NCBI RefSeq assembly: GCF_000421605.1 | Contig: NZ_ATXI01000012.1 | Location: 1 to 59,312 of the forward strand | Direction: 5' to 3' | Origin: Thermodesulfobacterium thermophilum DSM 1276 | GTDB lineage: Bacteria; Desulfobacterota; Thermodesulfobacteria; Thermodesulfobacteriales; Thermodesulfobacteriaceae | Length of the DNA: 59,312 nucleotides | In this document: positions 17,960-27,164 of the stretch, one piece after another | How the letters are laid out: each line of letters begins with the position of its first letter | Numbering within the stretch: the stretch's first letter is position 1 | Translations under genes and position numbers: made by a program | The notes under the pieces: model-generated | What the model saw: the letters and a program-made list of their open reading frames with translations, nothing else | Databases searched by the model: none | What the model was told of the DNA's origin: nothing

Positions 17960-18109
17960 TTAGTGAGGCTTGTATCCTAAATAAAAGATTAAAATTAAAT
18001 ATAAAACGGCGACGCTAAAAACTATGTAAAAGGCCTTTCTATATCCTGGCCAGGGATTATGTTTTAGTATTTGTCTTTCTTGGGCTCCATTTTCCTGAGG
18101 CAAGCTCAC
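17960..18109 (-). CDS. Very small single-helix membrane protein (49 aa)
   Basis: A GTG start at 18109 overlaps the TGA of the upstream MrpD-like gene (GTGA). The frame stays open for 49 codons: a polar N-terminus (MSLPQENGAQERQIL), the NPWPGYRKAF element, then one hydrophobic helix of about 19 residues ending LGYKPH. It fills the 160-bp gap between two complex I genes. The start-stop overlap is typical of coupled genes. Function unknown; an accessory subunit of the membrane arm is the natural guess. Confidence 0.65.
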   Translation of the reverse strand: MSLPQENGAQERQILKHNPWPGYRKAFYIVFSVAVLYLILIFYLGYKPH

Positions 18110-19587
18110 CTAATAACCTCCTTAGCAAGGTTTATTAAAAAGTCCGGATAAAGGCCTAAAATAACGCTGATGATAGCTGTAATCAAAAGGGTGGTAGCCA
18201 TAAAAGGATTTTCTCTTACTACGTGATGGGTTTCATGCCCTTCTCCCTTATATTCCTTAAAATAAGCCCTATAAACTATGGGAAAAAAATAGCCTGCATT
18301 AAGCAAAGAACTAAAGAGGAGTACACCTAAGGTCCAAAGATTTTGGGCTTCTATGGTACCAAGAAGGAGATACCATTTGGTAATAAACCCTCCTACCAGA
18401 GGGATACCTACCATACCAAGAGCCCCTATCGTAAAAGCAGCCATAGTGATAGGAAGTTTTTTGGCTATACCGTCAAGTTGACTAACCTCGGTTTTGTGAG
18501 CACAAACATAGATAGAGCCAGCACAAAAAAAGAGGGTTATTTTGGCAAAGGCATGGTTAGAGATATGAATGATACTTCCGATGGTACTATGGTAGGTAAG
18601 CAAAAGAGCACCGAGTAAGATGTATGAAAGTTGGCTAACGGTTGAATAGGCAAGCCTTGCTTTTAAGTTATCTCTGGTAAGGGCGATGATCGAAGCAGTG
18701 GTAATGGTAAAGGCTGCTATAAAAAGTGCCAAGTCCGTGGTATAAAGAAGTTTCATCGTTTCTTGACCAAACACAAAAAATATAGTTCTTAACACGGTAA
18801 AAACCCCTGTCTTTACTACCGCTACCGCATGAAGAAGAGCAGAAACTGGGGTAGGTGCCACCATCGCCGCAGGAAGCCAACCATGTAAAGGCATCGCAGC
18901 AGCCTTGGCAAATCCATAAAAATACATAAGAAAAAGTACACTTAAAAGTCCTCGATGAGCCTCTACTATATGGTTAGGGAAGATTCCTCCTTTTTGAAAC
19001 TCAAGGGTACCTGCTAAAAGATAAGTGATGGTTATGGCTGCTACCAAAAACAGCTTAGCAGAACCTATCAAATAAATGGCATACTTTCTCGCCCCGGCTC
19101 GAGCCTCTTGTGTCTCATGATGAGCCACTAAAGGATAGGTTACAAAGGTAAGGGCTTCGTAAAATAAAAACATCGTAAAAAGGTTGGCAGAAAAGGCAAC
19201 CCCTATGGTAGAAGAAAGTGCACCAGCAAAACAAGCATAAAATCGAGTTTGTTTTTGTTCGTGATGCCCCCTCATGTATCCTATAGAATAAAACGTAGTA
19301 ATGATCCATAAAAATGAGGCTCCAAGGGCAAAAAGCAGTCCCATCGCATCTACTCTAAACTTCAAGGAAATACCAGGAAGTATAGAGAAAACTTCAAACT
19401 CTAAAATCTTTCCTGAAACTACCTCAGGGACCATCGATAAAACCAAGATAAATTTGATTATACCTGCCAAAACAGACCAGAATTCTCTTAAGTTAGGATT
19501 CCTTTCTCCGGTAGCGATGATAAAGGGTATAGCTAAAAGAGAAACCAGCACACAGAGCAAAGGTGTGATAGAGGTTTCTACTACCAT
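18106..19587 (-). CDS. MrpD-like proton-translocating subunit, additional to NuoL/M/N
   Basis: This 493-aa polytopic protein is a fourth antiporter-like subunit in the cluster. It has the TM5 Glu (MFLFYEALTFVTYPLVAHH), LHGWLPAAMVAPTPVSALL, and the Mrp-type TM7 Lys (HAVAVVKTGVFTVLR). It also has VGIPLVGGFITKWYLLLG near TM12. Both charges needed for ion movement are therefore present. It follows nuoK by one base and precedes the 49-aa gene with a GTGA overlap. By sequence it resembles 'monovalent cation/H+ antiporter subunit D' proteins more than NuoL. No MrpA, E, F or G gene accompanies it, so I assign it to the complex I-like machine. Confidence 0.85.
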   Translation of the reverse strand: MVVETSITPLLCVLVSLLAIPFIIATGERNPNLREFWSVLAGIIKFILVLSMVPEVVSGKILEFEVFSILPGISLKFRVDAMGLLFALGASFLWIITTFYSIGYMRGHHEQKQTRFYACFAGALSSTIGVAFSANLFTMFLFYEALTFVTYPLVAHHETQEARAGARKYAIYLIGSAKLFLVAAITITYLLAGTLEFQKGGIFPNHIVEAHRGLLSVLFLMYFYGFAKAAAMPLHGWLPAAMVAPTPVSALLHAVAVVKTGVFTVLRTIFFVFGQETMKLLYTTDLALFIAAFTITTASIIALTRDNLKARLAYSTVSQLSYILLGALLLTYHSTIGSIIHISNHAFAKITLFFCAGSIYVCAHKTEVSQLDGIAKKLPITMAAFTIGALGMVGIPLVGGFITKWYLLLGTIEAQNLWTLGVLLFSSLLNAGYFFPIVYRAYFKEYKGEGHETHHVVRENPFMATTLLITAIISVILGLYPDFLINLAKEVIR

Positions 19588-19588
19588 C

Positions 19589-19894
19589 TTAGTCTTCCCT
19601 CAATAAATTGAATTCGTCTACTTTTAAGGTTGCTTTATTACGATAGGTTATAACCAAGAGAATAAGACCCACAGCTACAGCTCCAGCAGCACACCCTATG
19701 ATAAAAAGCGCGATAACCTGAGGTCTTATGTCTTGTAAATAATGGCCTAAAGCCACTAAAGAAAGATTGACTGCATTAAGCATAATCTCTATAGAAAGAA
19801 GTAACATTATCAGGTTTCTTCTGATAAGAAAACCTACCAGACCTATCCCAAAAAGACAAAAGCTTACAATAAGATACCAGCTAAGAGGAACCAT
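19589..19894 (-). CDS. nuoK: Complex I subunit NuoK
   Basis: NuoK is the small three-helix subunit whose two buried glutamates link the quinone site to the pumps. I chose the ATG at 19894 because GGGAGGA stands 7 nt before it; the protein is then 101 aa (MVPLSWYLIVSF...), the family norm. An upstream frame-start at 19909 adds five residues. Both glutamates can be seen: LLLSIEIMLNAVNL and, in the last helix, the YRNKATLKVDEFN tail after it. The gene overlaps the end of nuoJ by 14 bp. Confidence 0.93.
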   Translation of the reverse strand: MVPLSWYLIVSFCLFGIGLVGFLIRRNLIMLLLSIEIMLNAVNLSLVALGHYLQDIRPQVIALFIIGCAAGAVAVGLILLVITYRNKATLKVDEFNLLRED

Positions 19895-20402
19895 TAGTCT
19901 TCCTCCCAAAAAGCATAATTCCTATCCCAATAAGGGGTACTAAAAGGATAAACCCTAACAAAATAAGAGGATAAACATAGTCGCTAAAAAGAACCAAGCC
20001 TAAGGCTTTACTGTGTCCTTCCTTTTCTATAAACTCTATGGTATAAGGACCTTGATAAAAAATTTTATAATTCAAACCACCTATTACTAAAAAAAACACC
20101 AGCAAAAGAATAGCCCAAACTCTTAACTGCCAAGACTTTAAAAACACCTCACCTTTTTCTTCCTCTTTCAGGTCTAACAGAAAGATGACAAACAAAAACA
20201 TCACCAAGATCGCCCCTGCATAAACTATAATCTGTACCACCGCTAAAAATTCTGCATTAAGTAAAAGATATAACCCTCCTAAATGCACAAAGGTTAATAA
20301 AATCCAGAGCAAACTTTTTACAGGATTTTTCTGAGTAATACCTAAAATCCCTGTCCCTAAAATCATCAAGGCAAAATAAAGAAAAAGACCTTGTAGAACC
20401 AT
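19881..20402 (-). CDS. nuoJ: Complex I subunit NuoJ
   Basis: NuoJ is a five-helix membrane subunit with the pi-bulge in TM3 that takes part in coupling. The 173-aa protein has the conserved NAEFLAVVQIIVYAGAILVM region (about residues 49-68) and a later FLLDLK. It lies 10 bp after nuoH, and its last codons overlap nuoK and contain the nuoK ribosome binding site. Confidence 0.94.
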   Translation of the reverse strand: MVLQGLFLYFALMILGTGILGITQKNPVKSLLWILLTFVHLGGLYLLLNAEFLAVVQIIVYAGAILVMFLFVIFLLDLKEEEKGEVFLKSWQLRVWAILLLVFFLVIGGLNYKIFYQGPYTIEFIEKEGHSKALGLVLFSDYVYPLILLGFILLVPLIGIGIMLFGRKTNGSS

Positions 20403-20411
20403 CCTTTTCTC

Positions 20412-21425
20412 CTATGCAAACAACTTTTTAAACAAGATGGTAATAAAAAGGTTCACAAATCCCAAAGGTATTAGAACTTTCCATCCAAGACTTAACAACT
20501 GGTCAAACCTGTATCTTGGGAAAGTAGCCCTAACCCAGATATAAAGAAAGATAAAAAGATACACCTTTAACAAAAACCACACCCATCCTGGTATCCACTT
20601 CAAAAAAGGAAGAATAGCAATCACATATTTAGGAACGGTCCATCCACCTAAATAACACAGCGCTGCCAGGCTTGCCATGATGTACATAGCTGTATATTCT
20701 CCGAGGAAAAACAAGGCATACCTAAAAGCACTATATTCGGTTAGATATCCAGCAACCAGCTCGGTTTCTGCCTCAGGAAGGTCAAAAGGGGTTCTGTTGG
20801 TTTCAGCAAAGGCAGCGATCACAAAAACCACGAAACCTATTATCTGAGGTATGGCATAAAAACCAAAAAAGGAGTTATGCTGAGCAACGACGATGTCGCT
20901 CAGCTTAAGAGATCCTGCCATAAGAACTACCGAGGCTAAGCTTAAGGTTAGAGCGATTTCGTAGCTTAGCACCTGAGCAGCTGACCTTAGTCCACCTAAA
21001 AAGGAATATCTACTGTTAGAGGACCAACCTGCAAGGATAATACCATAAACTGCCAAACTGGCTGAAGCCAGAATAAAAAGAACTCCTACGTTGAGGTCTG
21101 CTAAAATAAAACCTTGCTCAAAAGGGATGACCGTAAGATTAACCGCGGTAAAAGCAAAAACTATAATCGGAGCTATCTTAAATACCGGTTGATAGGCAGA
21201 TTGAGGGATTATGTCTTCTTTTCCGAAAATTTTTAAAAAATCAGCTAAAGGCTGAAGAATACCATGAGGTCCTACTTCTTTTGGACCAAAACGTGCCTGA
21301 GCTCTTCCGATTATCTTTCTTTCAGCATAGGTGGTAAAGGCCACATGCACCAAGGTTATAGCAAAGATAAATACAGTTTTTAAAACTAAAAACCCAAACT
21401 GATAAAAATCTAAAGTTCTATCCAT
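20412..21425 (-). CDS. nuoH: Complex I subunit NuoH
   Basis: NuoH anchors the membrane arm and forms part of the quinone chamber. The 337-aa protein has the family signatures YAERKIIGRAQARFGPKEVG (about residues 32-51), LADFLKIFGKEDIIP, and NRTPFDLPEAETELVAGY (about residues 209-226). The C-terminus has RATFPRYRFDQLLSLGWK. All eight helices are represented. It sits 22 bp after nuoC. Confidence 0.96.
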   Translation of the reverse strand: MDRTLDFYQFGFLVLKTVFIFAITLVHVAFTTYAERKIIGRAQARFGPKEVGPHGILQPLADFLKIFGKEDIIPQSAYQPVFKIAPIIVFAFTAVNLTVIPFEQGFILADLNVGVLFILASASLAVYGIILAGWSSNSRYSFLGGLRSAAQVLSYEIALTLSLASVVLMAGSLKLSDIVVAQHNSFFGFYAIPQIIGFVVFVIAAFAETNRTPFDLPEAETELVAGYLTEYSAFRYALFFLGEYTAMYIMASLAALCYLGGWTVPKYVIAILPFLKWIPGWVWFLLKVYLFIFLYIWVRATFPRYRFDQLLSLGWKVLIPLGFVNLFITILFKKLFA

Positions 21426-21446
21426 GGTTTGTCCTTCTCCCTAAGT

Positions 21447-21929
21447 CTAACGGATTAGGTCCTTTACTCCATCCCAGAGGCCTTCCCCTTTAACAGGAAA
21501 ATCTTTTCTCAAAGGATAACCTTTCCAGTCTTCTGGCATGTAAATCCTTTTTAAATCTGGATGCCCTTTAAAAATGATCCCAAACATGTCATAGCATTCC
21601 CTTTCTAACCAGTTGGCAACAGGCCAAAGGTCTACTACACTGTCTATGGTAAGGTCTTCTTCATCGATAAGGGCTTTGATCCTAAGCTGAACCTTATTAG
21701 GAAGGCTGTAAAGCTGATAAACTACCGCAAAACGAGGGATCTTCCCTAAAAAATCTACCCCAAAAAGGTCTTGCAGATGGTTAAAACTCCAATTCTCTTT
21801 AAGCCATCTTAAAATGTCTTTAATCCTATCTTTTTTTACCACCAAGAATTTTTGTGTTCTAAACTCTCCTATCTCTAAAATTTCTTCTTTAAATTGCTGT
21901 TGAAGGTCCTTTAAGATCTCTTCAACCAT
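21447..21929 (-). CDS. nuoC: Complex I subunit NuoC
   Basis: This 160-aa peripheral subunit (30-kDa subunit family) packs against NuoD. Signature: ERECYDMFGIIFKGHPDLKR (about residues 109-128), then MPEDWKGYPLRKDFPVKGEG at the C-terminus. It is a separate gene, not fused to nuoD. GGAGG before the ATG supports the start, which gives a 19-bp overlap with nuoA. The order nuoD-nuoI-nuoA-nuoC differs from the usual nuoA-B-C-D. Confidence 0.94.
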   Translation of the reverse strand: MVEEILKDLQQQFKEEILEIGEFRTQKFLVVKKDRIKDILRWLKENWSFNHLQDLFGVDFLGKIPRFAVVYQLYSLPNKVQLRIKALIDEEDLTIDSVVDLWPVANWLERECYDMFGIIFKGHPDLKRIYMPEDWKGYPLRKDFPVKGEGLWDGVKDLIR

Positions 21930-22294
21930 TCCAAAGCCTCCTTTTTGATCTCATAAAAATAGCCTAACAAAATAAGAAAGATAAAAAACAGCATCCCCCA
22001 GAAACCAAGAAAACCAAGGCTATTAAAGGTTAAGGCCCAAGGAAAAAGAAAGACCAACTCCACGTCAAACACCACAAAAAGGATAGCTAACACATAATAA
22101 CCGATGAAGAACCTTTCTCTTACCTCTCCTGAAGGCAAATTACCTGATTCATAGGCCATAAGTTTCACAGCGGTCTTTTTCTTTGGACTAAGCAATTGAT
22201 TTATAAAAATCGCAGCCACACTAAAAATGGTAGCCAAAATTAACATCAAAAAAACAGGCAAGTATTTTATCGGTAAGTAAGTGCCTGGGGTCAC
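21911..22294 (-). CDS. nuoA: Complex I subunit NuoA
   Basis: NuoA is a three-helix membrane subunit at the interface with the peripheral arm. The 127-aa protein has KLMAYESGNLPSGEVRERFF (about residues 44-63) and the FVVFDVELVFLFPWAL signature with its acidic residues (about residues 73-88). It is displaced from the usual first position and lies between nuoI and nuoC, overlapping nuoC by 19 bp. Confidence 0.95.
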   Translation of the reverse strand: MTPGTYLPIKYLPVFLMLILATIFSVAAIFINQLLSPKKKTAVKLMAYESGNLPSGEVRERFFIGYYVLAILFVVFDVELVFLFPWALTFNSLGFLGFWGMLFFIFLILLGYFYEIKKEALEWLKRS

Positions 22295-22297
22295 AGG

Positions 22298-22858
22298 TTA
22301 ACCCTCCTGTTTAATCCTGATAGGGTTAGGAAACCTTTTTTCATAAGGAAGTCTTATCCTTTCTATCCCTCTTAGATACCAGAACTTGTTTAAATATTCT
22401 TGATGCTTATAAAGGCTTAAAAACTCATCCCAGTTTTGAAGTAACTTTTCTTTGGTAAAGTAATTTTCCTCTTTATCGTATGCTGCATACTCATAAAACT
22501 CAGTAAGGACGATAGCATTTACAGGGCATACCTCTACACAATATCCACAATAAACACATCTAAAGGCCTCAATTTCATATTTAGTAAGCACTCTTCTTCC
22601 TGAGGTTTCATCTTCCTTGTATCCAATGTAGATGCACTGAGAAGGACAAACTCTTGCACATCTTAAACAGGCCACACATCTCTCTTTACCTGTTTCAGGG
22701 TCTCTAACTAAGGCATGTCTTCCTCTAAAACCTGGGGTTATTTCCCTTTTTTGTTTGGGGTATCTTATGGTAACCGGCTGGGTAAAAATGGTTCTTAAGG
22801 TGATTAAAAGCCCTTTTATAAGGTCTATCAATAAAATCTTTTTTAACAGTTGTTTCAT
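22298..22858 (-). CDS. nuoI: Complex I subunit NuoI (two [4Fe-4S])
   Basis: NuoI carries clusters N6a and N6b, relaying electrons to NuoB. The 186-aa protein has two full motifs, CVACLRCARVCPSQCI and CVYCGYCVEVCP. The N-terminus includes a helix (LIDLIKGLLITLRTIF) and the RYPKQKREITPGFRGRHALV region typical of the subunit. It overlaps nuoD by 4 bp. Confidence 0.95.
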   Translation of the reverse strand: MKQLLKKILLIDLIKGLLITLRTIFTQPVTIRYPKQKREITPGFRGRHALVRDPETGKERCVACLRCARVCPSQCIYIGYKEDETSGRRVLTKYEIEAFRCVYCGYCVEVCPVNAIVLTEFYEYAAYDKEENYFTKEKLLQNWDEFLSLYKHQEYLNKFWYLRGIERIRLPYEKRFPNPIRIKQEG

Positions 22859-24060
22859 TTATCAGCCTCTCCCATAACGATATCAAGGGTTCCAATGATG
22901 GCTACCACGTCTGCCAAAAACTGACCCTCTGCAAGCTTAGGAATGGCTGAAATATGTATAAAAGAGGGCACCCTAATCCTTACCCGGTAAGGTCTCCCTG
23001 ACCCATCACTTATGATAAAAAACCCAAGTTCTCCTTTTGCCCCTTCTACTGCTGAATAGATTTCCCCTTCAGGTAAAAGAGGTTCCTTCTCTTTTAAAAA
23101 AGAAATAAAAGCACCGGTAGACCAACCTTCTGGATGAAGCTTTTTTTTACCAGAAGGGGGAAGGTCTAACTCTATAGCGTTTTCTGCCAGGATACTTCCT
23201 TCTGGCATTTTCTGAATACATTGTTTAACTATTTTAGCAGATTGCCTCATCTCTTGGACACGACATAAATATCTATCATAGGTATCTCCGTGTTTTCCTA
23301 CCGGGACCTCAAAATCTACCTCACTGTATGCGTCATAAGGGAAATGTTTTCTTACATCATAGTTTATTCCCGAACCCCTAAGACTGGGACCTGTAAGACC
23401 ATAAGCTATAGCATCTTCAGGATTTATAACTCCAACCCCTCTGGTACGGGCTATCCAAATCCTGTTTTCTGTAAGCAAACCCTCGTATTCATCTATTTTT
23501 TGAAAAAATCCATCGATAAACCTGTCTATTTTTTCTAAGGTTTTTTCTTCTACATCAATCCTTACTCCTCCTATTCTTGGATAACTAAAGGTAAGCCTTG
23601 CTCCGCAAATTTCTTCTAAAAACCAGAGGATCTGTTCTCTTTCTCTAAAACAATATAGAAAAACTGTCATCGCACCTATATCAAGGGCATGAGTAGCTAA
23701 CCAAAGTAAATGATTGCTAATCCTTGACAATTCGCAGACCATAGTACGAAGAAACTTAGCTCTTGGAGGAGGTTCTATTCCTAAAAGTCTCTCAACAGCC
23801 ACACAATAACCTACGTTGTTTATCATGCTTGCGATGTAATCTAACCTATCGGTTAAAGGTACAACTTGAGGATAGGTTTTAGTCTCAGCAAGCTTTTCTA
23901 TACCTCGATGAAGATACCCTACCTCAGGCCTACAGCGGGCAACCCTTTCCCCCTCAAGTTCTAGAAAAAGCTTTAACACTCCATGGGTAGCTGGATGGTG
24001 AGGACCCATTTGTAAAACAAACTTTGAGGGTTCTATCTGTTCTAAAACATACCCTTTCAT
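22855..24060 (-). CDS. nuoD: Complex I subunit NuoD
   Basis: NuoD is the 49-kDa subunit, related to hydrogenase large subunits, that helps form the quinone pocket. The 401-aa protein has the quinone-loop motif [13 protein letters not shown] (about residues 19-31), [15 protein letters not shown] (about 45-59), and DPVs equivalent region at the C-terminus ending DIVMGEADK. It has no nickel-binding CxxC pairs, so it is a NuoD rather than a hydrogenase large subunit. It overlaps nuoB by 4 bp and nuoI by 4 bp. Confidence 0.95.
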   Translation of the reverse strand: MKGYVLEQIEPSKFVLQMGPHHPATHGVLKLFLELEGERVARCRPEVGYLHRGIEKLAETKTYPQVVPLTDRLDYIASMINNVGYCVAVERLLGIEPPPRAKFLRTMVCELSRISNHLLWLATHALDIGAMTVFLYCFREREQILWFLEEICGARLTFSYPRIGGVRIDVEEKTLEKIDRFIDGFFQKIDEYEGLLTENRIWIARTRGVGVINPEDAIAYGLTGPSLRGSGINYDVRKHFPYDAYSEVDFEVPVGKHGDTYDRYLCRVQEMRQSAKIVKQCIQKMPEGSILAENAIELDLPPSGKKKLHPEGWSTGAFISFLKEKEPLLPEGEIYSAVEGAKGELGFFIISDGSGRPYRVRIRVPSFIHISAIPKLAEGQFLADVVAIIGTLDIVMGEADK

Positions 24061-24572
24061 TTGTTATAACCTTCTAAAATTTTTTGTTGTAATTTTATAA
24101 CCCCCTGGAAAAAAGCCTCTGGCCTTGGTGGACAACCAGGTATGTAAACATCTACCGGAAGGATCTGGTCTACCCCTTGCAAAACACTATAGGTTTGAAA
24201 AATTCCTCCGGTTGAGGCACAGCTACCTACCGCAATAACGAACTTAGGCTCTGGCATCTGATCATAAAGCCTTCTCACAATCGGAGCCATTTTATAGGTA
24301 ACCGTTCCGGCTACTATCATCAAATCTGCTTGACGAGGAGAGGCTCTAAAAAGAACCCCTAACCTATCAAAATCATAGTGACTGGCACCGGCTGCCATCA
24401 TCTCTATAGCACAACAGGCAAGCCCAAAGGTAAGGGGCCAAAGCGAATTTGCCCGGCCCCAGTTTATGAGTTTATCAAGGGTGGTGAGAAGGACACTATC
24501 AGTCCCTTTTACCAACTTTACCCCGTCTGCTATTTCAACCGTAGGGTTTTCCATCTTAATAGAGGTTAGCAT
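24057..24572 (-). CDS. nuoB: Complex I subunit NuoB ([4Fe-4S] N2)
   Basis: NuoB holds the terminal cluster N2, which reduces quinone. The 171-aa protein has the tandem cysteines [12 protein letters not shown] (Cys53, Cys54), then VGSCASTGG and [11 protein letters not shown], giving the four ligands. AAGGAAG supports the ATG at 24572. Its start overlaps the preceding ferredoxin-subunit gene by 17 bp, so the MopB/ferredoxin pair and complex I appear to be translated from one mRNA. Confidence 0.95.
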   Translation of the reverse strand: MLTSIKMENPTVEIADGVKLVKGTDSVLLTTLDKLINWGRANSLWPLTFGLACCAIEMMAAGASHYDFDRLGVLFRASPRQADLMIVAGTVTYKMAPIVRRLYDQMPEPKFVIAVGSCASTGGIFQTYSVLQGVDQILPVDVYIPGCPPRPEAFFQGVIKLQQKILEGYNK

Positions 24573-25062
24573 AGGCTTCCTTTACAAACTTTTCTCTTTT
24601 AATAGTAGAAGCTTCTTGAGCTGAAACCCATTTTAAAGCATGGGTAGTACATTTAGACACACAAGCAGGTAAAAGTCCCTGGTCAATCCTGTCTTTACAA
24701 TAATCACATTTAACTACTTTCCCGGTCTCTGGGTTAAACTGAGGAATACCCCAGGGACAGGCAGTGATACAGTTTTTACAACCTACACAAAGATTTGGTT
24801 CTACAAAAACTATTCCATCTTTAGCCCTTTTCTGCATGGCTCCTGTGGGGCAGGCTTTTACACACCAGGGGTCTTCACAATGAAAACAGGGCATAAAGAT
24901 AAACCGTTGAACCACCTGTTCGTTTATAGCTTTGATATCAGTTGGGATGATCCTGCAAAGCCTTGGCCCAGGGCCTAACCCTTTGTTGGTTTTACAGTGA
25001 ACTTCACAGGCAAAACAACCGATACATCTGTTGTGGTTCTGATATATATAATAAAGGCTCAT
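24556..25062 (-). CDS. Four-cluster ferredoxin subunit (DmsB/PsrB-like)
   Basis: This 168-aa iron-sulfur protein belongs to the electron-transfer subunits of molybdopterin oxidoreductases. The four cysteine groups are [37 protein letters not shown] and CDYCKDRI...CVSKC. It has neither a signal peptide nor a membrane helix, so it should be cytoplasmic. It follows the MopB gene by 14 bp and overlaps nuoB by 17 bp. It is the obvious wire between the MopB active site and the NuoI/NuoB clusters (inference). Confidence 0.88.
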   Translation of the reverse strand: MSLYYIYQNHNRCIGCFACEVHCKTNKGLGPGPRLCRIIPTDIKAINEQVVQRFIFMPCFHCEDPWCVKACPTGAMQKRAKDGIVFVEPNLCVGCKNCITACPWGIPQFNPETGKVVKCDYCKDRIDQGLLPACVSKCTTHALKWVSAQEASTIKREKFVKEAYANLY

Positions 25063-25076
25063 AACTCCCCTCCTTC

Positions 25077-27164
25077 TTAAGCTTTTTTTACTTTTACAAA
25101 GTTTTCAAAAAGAACACCTGTATGGCTTCCTAATGCAAATTTATCAAAAGCTCCTTTAAGCAATCTTCCCTCGTTAAGCCCTTTACCATAAACCCTGCTA
25201 AGCCAGGGAATGTCGTTTTGATATCCTCTTACCATAAACACTGCCTCAGGATGGATAAAAGGAGTTACTTTGGCCTTGATCTTTCCTGTATAGTCTCCTG
25301 AGGAGACCTCTACCCAATCCCCATTCTTAATCCCTAATCTTTCTGCTACCTCGTCGTTTATCCAAAGTTCGTTTTCTGGTTTGATTTCATTTAGTAACGG
25401 ATTATTCTGGGTTCTAACATGGGTATGCATGGCTGCTCTTCCAAAAATAAGTCTAAACTCTCCCTCTTCTACCTTAGGTTTCTCTGGAGTTTTATAAGGA
25501 TAAAAGATTGGTACCTCTCTTTCTTGCATCTTGGAAGAAACAATTTCGATCTTTCCGGAAGGAGTTTTAAACTTTAGCTGATCCCGAGAATAAAGAACCT
25601 GCTCCTTACAAAGCGAAACAAAACCCTTAGCCTCAAAGTCCTCGATTTTTATCCCTGTACCCTCTAATTGATAATTCCAGATGTCCTCAATACTTTCATA
25701 GGGGACGTATTTTTCCAAACCAAGCTTTTTACATAACTGGGTAAAAATCCACCACCTGGGTTTGGTATCATAAACCGGGTCGATGGCCTTCCTTCTTAAA
25801 ATAAAAGCAGGTTTAGCCCCTCTCTGTAAACCAATGATGTCATCCCTTTCAAGATAGGTTGATTCTGGAAGGATAACATCGGCAAACCAACTGGTAGTCC
25901 CGTAATCTACAGGAATATGGACTAAAAGTTCAAGTTTCCTGGTGATTTCCTTAATATCTTCTAACGGCATCCCCGCAAAAGGGTCATATCTATACACAAA
26001 AAGCGCTTTTATAGGATAGGGTTCTTCAGTTTTGATCGCTTTGTAGAGATGTAAGATATGGCCAGCTCCATCATACAAAAATCCTTTACCTAATTCAGCC
26101 TCAATTCGTTTATCTTGAGGGGCTGGAATGGGGTCTAAGAGACTTTTTAACGGTTGAGCCCCTACCTCTTTAGGAGATTTAGCTAAAATCAAACCTCCTT
26201 TTTGTTCCAAATTCCCAAGTAAAAAGTTTAATATCCAGACTGCCCTGGCATAATAGAAAGAATCTGTATACCTTGCACCAAACCAGTAAGGATAGATTAT
26301 CACCCTTGGCTTAGCCTCAGAAAGTTCTCTTGCCAATTTTATGATTTGGTACTCAGGAACTCCAGACTCTGCCTCAGCCCACTTAGGAGTATAAGGTTTT
26401 ATAAATTCTTCTAAATCTGTAATACCTAACATATACTTATTTACAAAATCCCTGTCGTATAAATCTTCTTTTAAAATTTGATGGATCAAAGCCAGTACTA
26501 CAGCATAGTCTGTCCCAGGTCTGATTCTTAAGTATCGTGTTGCCTTGGTGGCAGTTACGTTTACCCTTGGGTCAAAATAGGTAAGTTTAGCTCCCTTTTC
26601 TAAAGCTTTTAACACATTGTTAGCCTCTTTAACCACCACTGCATCAAAAAAGGCCCTACCAAAAGACACTATATGTCTGGCGTTGGCAAAATCATAACTT
26701 ATTTGATTTCTCTGAATACCGATTAAACTTTGAAAAGCTAAATCTGCGTCTTTTCTACACAGGTCATCATGGTTAAAATAGTTAGGAGAACCTATCGCCT
26801 TGATAAAAACCCTTTGCATTTCTCCAAAAAGACCACCTCCTCGGTCTAAAAGAGCCACTGACTTAGGTCCATACTTACCAATTATCTCAGAAAGTCTGTT
26901 GGCAATATAGTTCAAAGCTTCATCCCAGGAAACCCTTTTCCACTCTCCTGACCCTCTCTCTCCTACTCTTACCATAGGACCTTGAGGACGCTCAAAATCA
27001 TATACGTGAACCAACCCAGCAGAACCCCTGGCACAGATTGAACCCTCGATACCAGCTGCATAGGGATTACCCTCTATCCAGGTAATCCTTCCATCTGTTA
27101 CCTCAACCCTTATAGGACACCTTGCAGAACACATCCCACATACAGAAAACACCTGTTTTTTCAT
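25077..27164 (-). CDS. Cytoplasmic molybdopterin oxidoreductase catalytic subunit (PsrA/PhsA-like)
   Basis: This 695-aa protein has an N-terminal [4Fe-4S] site (Cys9, 12, 16 and 44), the molybdopterin domains, and a C-terminal dinucleotide-binding domain. Cys136, in HDDLCRKDADLAF, is at the Mo-ligand position, as in polysulfide/thiosulfate reductases. There is no twin-arginine signal, so unlike PsrA or PhsA it should stay in the cytoplasm. With the downstream four-cluster ferredoxin it forms an A/B pair directly ahead of nuoB. The membrane C subunit that usually completes PsrABC is absent downstream, although the NrfD-type HmcC gene lies just upstream. Substrate unknown: a sulfur compound, formate and NAD(P)H-linked roles are all conceivable. 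The family is clear, the role is inference. Confidence 0.85.
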   Translation of the reverse strand: MKKQVFSVCGMCSARCPIRVEVTDGRITWIEGNPYAAGIEGSICARGSAGLVHVYDFERPQGPMVRVGERGSGEWKRVSWDEALNYIANRLSEIIGKYGPKSVALLDRGGGLFGEMQRVFIKAIGSPNYFNHDDLCRKDADLAFQSLIGIQRNQISYDFANARHIVSFGRAFFDAVVVKEANNVLKALEKGAKLTYFDPRVNVTATKATRYLRIRPGTDYAVVLALIHQILKEDLYDRDFVNKYMLGITDLEEFIKPYTPKWAEAESGVPEYQIIKLARELSEAKPRVIIYPYWFGARYTDSFYYARAVWILNFLLGNLEQKGGLILAKSPKEVGAQPLKSLLDPIPAPQDKRIEAELGKGFLYDGAGHILHLYKAIKTEEPYPIKALFVYRYDPFAGMPLEDIKEITRKLELLVHIPVDYGTTSWFADVILPESTYLERDDIIGLQRGAKPAFILRRKAIDPVYDTKPRWWIFTQLCKKLGLEKYVPYESIEDIWNYQLEGTGIKIEDFEAKGFVSLCKEQVLYSRDQLKFKTPSGKIEIVSSKMQEREVPIFYPYKTPEKPKVEEGEFRLIFGRAAMHTHVRTQNNPLLNEIKPENELWINDEVAERLGIKNGDWVEVSSGDYTGKIKAKVTPFIHPEAVFMVRGYQNDIPWLSRVYGKGLNEGRLLKGAFDKFALGSHTGVLFENFVKVKKA

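Noticed and set aside
15924-19587. A complete stand-alone Mrp Na+/H+ antiporter operon
   Set aside because: Only MrpD-like proteins are present. MrpA, B, C, E, F and G are missing, and the genes are embedded in nuo genes with overlaps.
22855-24060. NuoD-like gene as a NiFe-hydrogenase large subunit
   Set aside because: The nickel-binding CxxC pairs at both ends are absent. The hydrogenase served by the hyp genes must be elsewhere.
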